A stretch of 5,782 nucleotides of DNA from Planctomycetota bacterium. Lineage in GTDB: Bacteria > Planctomycetota > Phycisphaerae > Phycisphaerales > SM1A02. Every line of letters starts with the position of its first letter. The first letter of the stretch is position 1. This document shows, piece by piece, positions 1 through 5,033 of this stretch. The stretch is taken from positions 1 to 5,782 of the forward strand of contig JACNLR010000146.1 of the NCBI GenBank assembly GCA_014381385.1, given 5' to 3'. The notes under the pieces are model-generated. The model worked only from the letters and a program-made list of their open reading frames with translations, was not told where the DNA came from and ran no database searches. Position numbers and translations under genes: made by a program.

Positions 1-97
1 ATAACAGGGTGCTCAAAAACTCGCAGGTTCGGGCGTTTCGTGATACTCGTTAACATTGTGGCTCTTCTCATCATAGCACGGGGATAGAATCTCAATT
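1..97. other. Left-edge segment without an assignable gene
   Basis: I see no supportable gene here. On the + strand, one frame is open from the left edge to TAA at 51-53 (16 codons). Another is open to TAG at 85-87 (28 codons) and is hydrophobic near its end (FVILVNIVALLII), which could be the last membrane helix of an upstream protein. On the - strand, a frame starting with two ATGs at 74-69 stays open to the left edge. None has enough length or a recognisable motif to choose between them. The segment may therefore contain the tail of an upstream gene plus the promoter region of the efflux gene. Confidence 0.4.
85..90 (+). promoter_or_regulatory. Possible -10 element for the efflux operon
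   Basis: TAGAAT matches the TATAAT consensus at 5 of 6 positions and ends 7 bases before the ATG at 98. Transcription from it would begin at or next to that ATG, giving a leaderless message. No good -35 hexamer lies 16-18 bases upstream. There is no Shine-Dalgarno before 98, which fits a leaderless start. This is an inference from spacing only. Confidence 0.3.
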
Positions 98-187
98 ATG
101 ACGAAGCGTCTTTGTGTAATTTTAATTTGCCTACCTATTGGGTGTTCGGTGGGTTTATAGGATATTGACCGCAGTGTCGACAAACTT
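98..187 (+). other. In-frame lipoprotein signal peptide cut off by a TAG codon
   Basis: An ATG at 98 encodes MTKRLCVILICLPIGCSVGL, followed by TAG at 158-160. It shows a basic n-region (K3, R4), a hydrophobic core (residues 5-14) and a Cys16 preceded by P-I-G, a somewhat loose lipobox. The distance from 98 to the ATG at 188 is exactly 90 bases. Past the TAG the same frame therefore continues through DIDRSVDKL into the TolC-like protein without a break. TolC-family proteins of planctomycetes often begin with a lipoprotein signal and then a short 'R-S-x-D' stretch, so this looks like the true N-terminus of the next gene. The TAG could be a nonsense mutation, a sequencing or assembly error, or a codon that is read through. 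The segment could also be an unrelated 20-codon leader peptide, but that explains the lipobox and shared frame poorly. Confidence 0.65.
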
Positions 188-1768
188 ATGTTTGAATCAA
201 GCGCAAGGATGGTGTCAGAGCAGCCGCCAACCTCCTTCGCCAGCCTGCCGTTTTCAAACGAATCGCTAACCCAAACTAACCCAAAAACAATTAACCCCTC
301 GGCAGATGCCCTTGGGTTTCAGCCAGCAACAAAACTTGATGGTGCGGAAATTGCGAAATCTCTTGACCGCGCTGCTGAGGATCTTGCTGCGTCAAGCGAA
401 GTTCTAACGCTTAACGACTCGTTGGTTTGGGCGGACGAAAATGCAAAAGAAATGCAGTTTGCACAGTATGACTATCTTTCAAAAACACTCTCCTTGTTAA
501 GCGAGTTACACCTTTGGGGACCGCGGTTCTTTAACAAAATCACCTCTAATCTCTCTGCCGTCTCAAACGATGGCTTGTACGACACCTCCCTTGCTGTTGT
601 AAATGATTTTTCCATTACCCAGAAGTTGCAAAATGGGGGCGATATTTCAGCGAGGGCACTAACGAACATAGCAAGAGACATTCACGATGCAAGTACGGCC
701 AACAGTTCCTCTTCTGCCCTGAGCATTACCTTGGATATACCTCTTTTGCGTGGCGCTGGTTCGGTTGCTAGGGAGTCGCTCATTCAAGCAAAAAGAAACT
801 TGGTCTATGCTGCTCGGAGTTACGAGAGGTTCCGAAGAACTTTTTATAAAGATATAGTTAGCGATTATCTTTCGCTTGTTGTACAAAAACAGTCTTTAGA
901 AAATGCACAGCGTGGCGTCGATTCACTTCGCCAACTAGCAAAGCGTCAAGCTGCGTTGTATGAATCCGGAAGAACTCGGTTGTACGATTCTGCAGACGCA
1001 GAAAATCAAGCGCTTGCATCGGTTGCTCGGTTGAGTCAATCTTGGGAACGATACAGATTAGCGCTCGATCGTTTTAAAATTAGAATTGGTTGGCCAATCC
1101 AATCCACAATTCAAGTAGTACCCGCAACTTTAGGAGTCCAGCCGCCTGCTGTGCTTGTTCCCGAAGCAGTTTTAGAGGCGCTCTCGTACCGGCTTGATCT
1201 TCAAAACGAAAAAGATCGTGTTATAGACACGCAACGAGGCGTTAAAAACGCCCTGAACAACGTGCTGCCAGATATTTCTTTTGCGGCATCTGGCTCAACC
1301 GATAGCGATATCGATAAGCCAATGCGGTTTGGTGGTGAAGAAATTGACTACGCCGCTGGGCTTTCCGTGAGTTTGCCGTTAGATCGCGAAACAGAAAGAA
1401 TAAATGTTCGCCAACAGCAAATAACACTTGAAAGGGCAAGGCGTCAGTACAGAGAGTCACGCGATAGCGTTGCTGTTTCCGTGCGCTCGGCTCTTAGAAA
1501 CATCGATGTTTTCCAGTTCACGCTCGATCTGCAAGAGAGAAACGTCAAAATTGCACAGTTGGGGCTTGACTCCATCAATGCAGATCCTGACAGAGTTTCG
1601 GTTCTTGATCAAACCCGCGCAATTTCGGATTTGCAGGGTGCACAAGATGCTCGGGATAGTGCAAATAGGGATCTCGAACTCTCTATTGTTACTTATTTGT
1701 TACAGGCCGGTAGATTAAGGGTCTCTGGTGACGGTGCTCTCGTTTTGCCAAAACCTCACCAAAAATAA
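188..1768 (+). CDS. TolC-family outer membrane efflux protein
   Basis: The protein (526 residues from ATG 188) is a TolC/OEP-type channel. Such proteins form a trimeric barrel and periplasmic tunnel through which a membrane fusion protein and an inner-membrane pump export substrates. The family's two-fold repeat is visible. The first half runs from LTLNDSLVWADEN (about residue 73) through LDIPLLRGAG (182-191), ERFRRTF (213-219) and a helical stretch to about 300. The second runs from VPEAVLEAL (about 324) through GLSVSLPLDRETE (391-403) and long Arg/Gln/Glu-rich helices to LQAGRLR (505-511). PLLRGAG and ERFRRTF recall planctomycete members. The ATG at 188 is only the first start after the in-frame TAG. 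It has no Shine-Dalgarno and gives no signal peptide, so a protein made from it could not easily be exported. The real start is probably ATG 98, which would make about 556 codons including the TAG. The membrane fusion protein gene follows 25 bases after the TAA stop. The export substrate cannot be read from the sequence. Confidence 0.88.
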   Translation: MFESSARMVSEQPPTSFASLPFSNESLTQTNPKTINPSADALGFQPATKLDGAEIAKSLDRAAEDLAASSEVLTLNDSLVWADENAKEMQFAQYDYLSKTLSLLSELHLWGPRFFNKITSNLSAVSNDGLYDTSLAVVNDFSITQKLQNGGDISARALTNIARDIHDASTANSSSSALSITLDIPLLRGAGSVARESLIQAKRNLVYAARSYERFRRTFYKDIVSDYLSLVVQKQSLENAQRGVDSLRQLAKRQAALYESGRTRLYDSADAENQALASVARLSQSWERYRLALDRFKIRIGWPIQSTIQVVPATLGVQPPAVLVPEAVLEALSYRLDLQNEKDRVIDTQRGVKNALNNVLPDISFAASGSTDSDIDKPMRFGGEEIDYAAGLSVSLPLDRETERINVRQQQITLERARRQYRESRDSVAVSVRSALRNIDVFQFTLDLQERNVKIAQLGLDSINADPDRVSVLDQTRAISDLQGAQDARDSANRDLELSIVTYLLQAGRLRVSGDGALVLPKPHQK

Positions 1769-1784
1769 AATAAGTGCATACAAT
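1766..1784 (+). promoter_or_regulatory. AT-rich gap with possible -10 hexamers before the fusion protein gene
   Basis: The 25-base gap after the TolC-like gene is AT-rich and carries two -10-like hexamers, TAAAAT (1766-1771) and TACAAT (1779-1784), each 5 of 6 to consensus. TTGCCA at 1745-1750 is a fair -35 for the first, but the spacer is only 15 bases. TACAAT ends 9 bases before the ATG at 1794 and would give a nearly leaderless message. There is no Shine-Dalgarno before 1794. An internal promoter is possible but weakly supported; simple read-through from the upstream gene is equally plausible. Confidence 0.25.
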
Positions 1785-1793
1785 CTATAGGCT

Positions 1794-3287
1794 ATGCGAA
1801 GAGGAACATCCATTTTAATACTCGTTTCCGGGGTATTTCTCTTGGCGATTGTAATCTCAATCGTTGCGTTTTCTGGTGGTGGGGGCAGTGACGAAAAAAT
1901 ATACGCTGGTGAATTGTATGAGGTTGAAAGCGGTTCATTTGGCGTTACTGTTCCAACCTCTGGCGAGCTCGCCGCAAAAGAAAAAATAAACATCCACAAT
2001 TTACTTGAATCAAACGCCGTGATTATTGAGTTGGTGGACGAGGGTGCGCTTGTTTCTGAGGGGGATGTGCTTTTTAAGTTGAATGATGATGATATTCGAA
2101 ACACCATTCGTCAATCTGAGTTAAATGTAACCGAGGCAATAAATTCGCTTGACACCGCAAGGTCGAACTTGGTGGTCGCTGAAAAGCAACGCGACTCCGA
2201 CCTGGCAACGAAGAAGCTTGCGATTGATCTCGCAGAACTCGCCCTTAGTGCGTGGAGAGAGGGCGAGGTGGTTGCTAAAAGGCAACAGTTATTGCTCGCA
2301 GAACAGACCGCCGAAAAAGATTACAGCCGATTGTCTAAAAAATATGAATCATCCCTTAGTCTGTATGAACAAAAGTTCCTAAGCAAGGACGAGCTTGATC
2401 GAGACGAAATTGCCGTGTTAAATTCTGAGGCGACGCTTAAAAAAGCAAAACTTGACAAGGTAGTGTATGAAAACTACACACACCAACAACAAAAACAAAA
2501 AAAGAACTCTGACCTCCAACAGGCAATTGACGAACTTGACAGGGCTAATGATAGGCACGCTTCGAAAATAAGTAATTTTGTGTCTACGGTTGGGGCAAAA
2601 GAGAACCAACTCGAATCACAAAAGAGTAAACTTGAAATTACGAACAGTCAACTTGAGTCGTGTGTTGTACTCGCCCCTGCAAAAGGCATGGTTATATATG
2701 CAACAAGTATGGGGGATCGCCGAGAAGAGGGTGAGCCACTTAAAATTGGCAAAAAGCTCTGGCGTAATGAACTTGTTATGACAATCCCAGACACGTCGAA
2801 CATGATTGCGTGTGTGAGAGTAAACGAGGCGTTAAGCGGACTTGTGTCGGATGGTCAAAAAGCAAGTATTACCTGCGATGCATATCCAGACACTGTTTTT
2901 GATGGTGAGGTTTTGTCGGTTGGGGTGCTTGCCGAAGGTGGCGGCTGGAGAGACCCAAACAGGCGCGATTACACCGTGGAAATCAAGATAAGTAACCCCA
3001 GTGATATTGCTTTAAAGCCTTCTATGCGATGCTCGGCTGAAATATACGTTGAAGAAGTTGAAGATGTTTTGTTTCTCCCCGTGCATGCAATCCGCAGGAC
3101 TGGCGGAGCAGTGTGGGTGTGGGTGCAGGATGGTGGTGGCTTTTCACAAAGAGTGGTTGAACTTGGTCGTTTTAGCGAGTCGTATGCAGAAATAAATACA
3201 GGCGTAGCTTTGGGTGAGTTTGTTCTACTTCGGGAGCCTCTGCCAAGTCAGGTTGTTAGTCGGTTTTCTGAAGAGGGTGGACGGTGA
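1794..3287 (+). CDS. HlyD/RND-type membrane fusion protein (periplasmic adaptor)
   Basis: This 497-residue protein has the architecture of a periplasmic adaptor that links an inner-membrane transporter to a TolC channel. Residues 7-27 form one uncleaved membrane anchor. Residues about 41-100 are the first half of the barrel-sandwich (lipoyl-like) domain: ELYEVESGSFGVTV, then VDEGALVSEGDVLFKL (81-96). Residues about 102-288 are a long Glu/Lys/Gln-rich coiled-coil hairpin, with a turn probably near the FLSKDELD stretch (195-202). The second lipoyl half begins at VVLAPAKGMVIYA (291-303). A beta-barrel and membrane-proximal region follow, including GQKASITCDAYPDTVFDGEV (354-373) and VLFLPVHAI (425-433). 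It sits directly after the TolC-like gene, which supports a shared export complex. Its TGA overlaps the next gene's GTG. ABC-type and RND-type adaptors cannot be told apart here because the pump gene is not in the window. No Shine-Dalgarno precedes the ATG. Confidence 0.88.
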   Translation: MRRGTSILILVSGVFLLAIVISIVAFSGGGGSDEKIYAGELYEVESGSFGVTVPTSGELAAKEKINIHNLLESNAVIIELVDEGALVSEGDVLFKLNDDDIRNTIRQSELNVTEAINSLDTARSNLVVAEKQRDSDLATKKLAIDLAELALSAWREGEVVAKRQQLLLAEQTAEKDYSRLSKKYESSLSLYEQKFLSKDELDRDEIAVLNSEATLKKAKLDKVVYENYTHQQQKQKKNSDLQQAIDELDRANDRHASKISNFVSTVGAKENQLESQKSKLEITNSQLESCVVLAPAKGMVIYATSMGDRREEGEPLKIGKKLWRNELVMTIPDTSNMIACVRVNEALSGLVSDGQKASITCDAYPDTVFDGEVLSVGVLAEGGGWRDPNRRDYTVEIKISNPSDIALKPSMRCSAEIYVEEVEDVLFLPVHAIRRTGGAVWVWVQDGGGFSQRVVELGRFSESYAEINTGVALGEFVLLREPLPSQVVSRFSEEGGR

Positions 3288-3874
3288 GTCGTAAAAAAAT
3301 AGTAGTGGGTGTAACGGGTGCCTCTGGTGCACCTTATTTTTTGCGGGTGCTCCACCTCTTGCTTGAGGCCGATGTTGAGGTTCACCTTGCTGTTTCAGAC
3401 TTAGGTAAAAGGTTGCTTTTTGAAGAGTCAAACATAACCGGCGTGTCTGCGGAAAAGCTTGGTGTTCAAGAGTTTGAAAACAACTTGGTCGTCTATAGCA
3501 ACAAAGACTTAGGCGCATTAATTGCTTCTGGTTCATTTTTGCACGATGGTATGATTGTACTTCCGTGTTCAAGTAACACGCTTGGCGCAATCGCTTCCGG
3601 CATAACAAATAATCTTGTGCAGCGCGCTGCAGCGGTAACACTTAAGGAGCGCCGAACACTCATTCTTGCGCACCGAGAATCGCCGGCAAACCTTATTGAC
3701 CTTCAAAACATGTGCACCGTTACACAGGCGGGTGGAATCATTGCCCCGCTTGCTCCTGGGTTCTATATGCAGCCCAAAAGCATAGACGATATTGTTGATT
3801 TTATGGCCGGAAAACTTGTTGATTTGGTTGGGGTCGACCACGCTATGCCCGTTCGTTGGAAGTCCAACGTGTAA
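3284..3874 (+). CDS. ubiX: UbiX-family flavin prenyltransferase
   Basis: UbiX enzymes attach a dimethylallyl group to FMN, making the prenylated FMN cofactor used by UbiD-type decarboxylases in quinone and aromatic acid metabolism. At 196 residues the length is typical. Visible motifs are the flavin-binding GVTGASGAPY (9-18), SGSF (82-85), PCSSNTLGAIASG (94-106), RAAAVTLKERR (114-124), HRESP with the conserved Arg-Glu pair (R131, E132), QNM (141-143) and GFYMQPKSIDDIVDF (159-173). PCSSNTL replaces the PCSMKTL of proteobacterial enzymes. The start is GTG at 3284, inside the GTGA overlap with the fusion protein stop; GAGGG at 3273-3277 lies 6 bases upstream as a fair ribosome site. The overlap suggests translational coupling to the export genes. 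No UbiD gene is visible. A related flavoprotein decarboxylase (dodecin-like or Pad1-like) is the main alternative, but the motif set favours UbiX/Pad1. Confidence 0.92.
   Translation: MSRKKIVVGVTGASGAPYFLRVLHLLLEADVEVHLAVSDLGKRLLFEESNITGVSAEKLGVQEFENNLVVYSNKDLGALIASGSFLHDGMIVLPCSSNTLGAIASGITNNLVQRAAAVTLKERRTLILAHRESPANLIDLQNMCTVTQAGGIIAPLAPGFYMQPKSIDDIVDFMAGKLVDLVGVDHAMPVRWKSNV
3854..3869 (+). repeat. Short hairpin at the end of the ubiX-like gene
   Basis: CGTTGG and CCAACG form a perfect 6-base inverted repeat around a 4-base loop (AAGT), lying over the last codons of the UbiX gene just before TAA at 3872. The sequence after it (GTGTAAAATGCG) has no T-run, so it is not a standard intrinsic terminator. 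It could slow RNA decay or be chance. Confidence 0.3.
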
Positions 3875-3901
3875 AATGCGAACGTGACAAGTGGGTTGTG
3901 T

Positions 3902-3907
3902 TACACT
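3902..3907 (+). promoter_or_regulatory. Weak -10-like site before the lipoprotein gene
   Basis: TACACT matches TATAAT at 4 of 6 positions and ends 6 bases before the preferred ATG at 3914. That is the same spacing pattern as the TAGAAT before 98. It would give a leaderless message. No -35 hexamer is evident at 16-18 bases, and no Shine-Dalgarno precedes 3914. Weak evidence on its own. Confidence 0.22.
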
Positions 3908-3913
3908 TTTGGA

Positions 3914-4426
3914 ATGAAATACCTCCTTTTAATTACTTTGTTGTTTTCTGGTTGCACTCCCGTTGCAACATACCCGCCTGTTGAAACCGATATTGCGCTC
4001 GTGTTTTCGGACTCGGAAAACGAACCAATTCCAACCATTTTTGCGGAGTCTCTTCGCTATGCACACGAACGCTTCGGTGGCATGGACTTGGTTGTGTTCA
4101 ATCTTCCCGAAACGGTTGGTGGAAAAACATATGAAGTTGTTTCCGACAAACTTGGCGGTGCGCTTCCGATGGAAAACAAAGAGCAGGTTTCCTTTCATAT
4201 TATTGAATTGCGAAAGCGACCATTCCGTGCCGAAGCGGATATTATATTTCCGTCAACTTCTGGGAATTATGAGCGAGCAACCCTGTATCTTACATCTTCC
4301 TTGATTGACCCATGGAAAGTTACGCGAGACCGAGTTTGGCTAGTCCCTGTTTCGGAGTTACCAAACCCAAACTACAACAGCGGTTTGGGCAACGAACTTG
4401 TCGGGGTTGATGATTCTTCGCAATGA
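3914..4426 (+). CDS. Small predicted lipoprotein of unknown function
   Basis: From ATG 3914 the product has 170 residues and starts with a clean lipoprotein signal: K2, a hydrophobic core (YLLLITLLFSG) and Cys14 in an F-S-G-C lipobox. After processing it should be lipid-anchored in the envelope. A GTG at 3884 in the same frame would add ten residues (MTSGLCYTFG), which would spoil the signal, so I prefer 3914. The mature part is a small mixed alpha/beta domain with no family I can name. Noticeable stretches are LRYAHERFGGMDLVVFNLPE (about 47-66), a YEVVSDKLGG segment (about 72-81), ADIIFPSTSGNYERATLYLTSS (about 107-128) and a Trp-containing end (DPWKVTRDRVWLVPV, about 131-145). The tail is rich in Asn, Gly and Asp. 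The TGA stop overlaps the deaminase ATG (ATGA, 4423-4426), so the two are probably translated together. Function unknown; confidence is in the gene and its export. Confidence 0.75.
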   Translation: MKYLLLITLLFSGCTPVATYPPVETDIALVFSDSENEPIPTIFAESLRYAHERFGGMDLVVFNLPETVGGKTYEVVSDKLGGALPMENKEQVSFHIIELRKRPFRAEADIIFPSTSGNYERATLYLTSSLIDPWKVTRDRVWLVPVSELPNPNYNSGLGNELVGVDDSSQ

Positions 4427-4866
4427 AAGATGTTTTGCGTTGGTTAGACGAAGCCATAAAGGAGGCCGAACTCTCTTGGTCACAGGGAGGAATACCAATT
4501 GGTTCAGTCTTGGTTGGCGCCGACGGTTCTGTTGTTGCAAGGGGGCATAACCAACGCGTGCAATCGGGGGATCCAACCGCACATGCGGAGGTTGTGTGTT
4601 TTAGAAACGCGGGAAGGCGACGAGATTGGGAAGACCTTGTTCTTGTTTCTACCCTTAGTCCGTGTATCATGTGTACCGGCACAACCCTGTTATTTGGCAT
4701 TAAACGCGTAATTGTCGGAGAAAATAAGAATTTTCTTGGTGCTGAGGCATTAATGTGCTCGAATAGTGTGCAGGTAGATGTTCTAAACGACGAGCGTTGC
4801 ATTGCGTTGATGCGACGAATGAAAGAAGAACGCCCCGACCTTTGGGCAGAAGATATTGGTAAGTAA
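4423..4866 (+). CDS. Cytosine deaminase, yeast FCY1 type (zinc CDA fold)
   Basis: This 147-residue enzyme belongs to the zinc-dependent cytidine/deoxycytidylate deaminase fold and most resembles yeast cytosine deaminase, which converts cytosine to uracil for pyrimidine salvage. The zinc and catalytic residues are all present: His54 and Glu56 in AHAEV, and Cys81 and Cys84 in SPCIMCTG. The features separating the FCY1 group from TadA are also present: GGIPIGSVLV (22-31), GHNQR with the substrate-contacting Asn43 (41-45), VGENKNF with Phe104 (98-104), DERC (123-126) and the C-terminal ERPDLWAEDIG (136-146). Trp141 and Asp144 match the residues that close over cytosine in the yeast enzyme. The length is close to the yeast protein (158). 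This is a different family from E. coli CodA, an amidohydrolase. The gene starts inside the ATGA overlap and lacks its own Shine-Dalgarno, so it depends on the lipoprotein gene for translation. Guanine or other nucleobase deaminase activity is a weaker alternative. Confidence 0.88.
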   Translation: MKDVLRWLDEAIKEAELSWSQGGIPIGSVLVGADGSVVARGHNQRVQSGDPTAHAEVVCFRNAGRRRDWEDLVLVSTLSPCIMCTGTTLLFGIKRVIVGENKNFLGAEALMCSNSVQVDVLNDERCIALMRRMKEERPDLWAEDIGK

Positions 4867-4867
4867 C

Positions 4868-4874
4868 AAGGAGG
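4868..4874 (+). promoter_or_regulatory. Consensus Shine-Dalgarno before the small basic ORF
   Basis: AAGGAGG lies 9 bases before the ATG at 4884 and 1 base after the deaminase stop codon. It is the only near-perfect ribosome binding site placed before a start codon in this window. This is the main reason to take the 43-codon ORF behind it seriously. Confidence 0.6.
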
Positions 4875-4883
4875 AGTATCAAA

Positions 4884-5015
4884 ATGAAGCGTCCAATTAC
4901 TCCAAAAAGGTCTCAAACCTCGAGACCAAAGTTAATAACTAGAGCAAGTGTTAAGGTTCGACGACCCATTTGTAAACACGTCGCAACAACCCGACCAAGC
5001 GGTTGTGTAAAATAA
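4884..5015 (+). CDS. Small, highly basic 43-residue protein, unknown function
   Basis: The ORF starts at ATG 4884, 17 bases after the deaminase stop, and ends with TAA at 5013-5015. The product starts MKRPITPKRSQTS and ends RPSGCVK. It has 7 Arg, 6 Lys and 1 His and no Asp or Glu, so it is strongly cationic and likely to bind nucleic acid or another polyanion. It also has five Pro, five Thr and two Cys (30 and 41). There is no hydrophobic segment, so it is not a membrane or secreted peptide by normal rules. The N-terminus faintly recalls small basic ribosomal proteins such as bL34 (MKR...), and RASVK is also found in bL36, but neither family fits over its length and I do not assign one. The consensus Shine-Dalgarno supports real translation. 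The alternative is a chance ORF in the gap before the convergent thiolase gene. Confidence 0.45.
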   Translation: MKRPITPKRSQTSRPKLITRASVKVRRPICKHVATTRPSGCVK

Positions 5016-5023
5016 ACAACCCG
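4985..5023. repeat. Repeat triplet able to form two competing hairpins between convergent genes
   Basis: AACAACCCG occurs at 4985-4993 and again at 5015-5023. Midway between them lies GGTTGT (5001-5006), complementary to the ACAACC core of both copies (4986-4991 and 5016-5021). The three 6-base blocks are spaced exactly 15 bases apart, so the middle one can pair with either flank, each with a 9-base loop. A palindrome (CCCGCGGG, 5020-5027) follows, then TTTTAT. This lies at the end of the small ORF and in the 18-base gap before the thiolase stop, where a two-way terminator would be expected. The stems are short and the T-tracts poor, so the terminator role is only a suggestion. Confidence 0.35.
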
Positions 5024-5033
5024 CGGGACTGTT

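Noticed and set aside
3225..3641. A 138-codon open frame on the - strand across the adaptor/UbiX junction
   Set aside because: It is antisense to two well supported genes, and its product is Arg/Gln/Leu-rich without any domain signs.
3884..3913. GTG at 3884 as the start of the lipoprotein gene
   Set aside because: It would place ten residues, including a Cys and Gly, before a typical lipoprotein signal; ATG 3914 gives a normal n-region and lipobox position.
4320..4916. A 198-codon open frame on the - strand opposite the deaminase gene
   Set aside because: It is longer than the deaminase frame but has no recognisable motif and a Ser/Arg/Thr-rich shadow composition, while the + strand frame carries complete zinc-site and C-terminal family motifs.
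4908..4927. GGTCTC/GAGACC inverted repeat with a 7-base loop inside the small basic ORF
   Set aside because: It is a single 6-base stem with no T-run and no link to a start or stop; it is likely to arise by chance.
4950..4973. GGTTCGA-like string resembling a tRNA T-loop
   Set aside because: The expected T-stem closing pair, acceptor stem and anticodon arm are absent, so there is no tRNA here.
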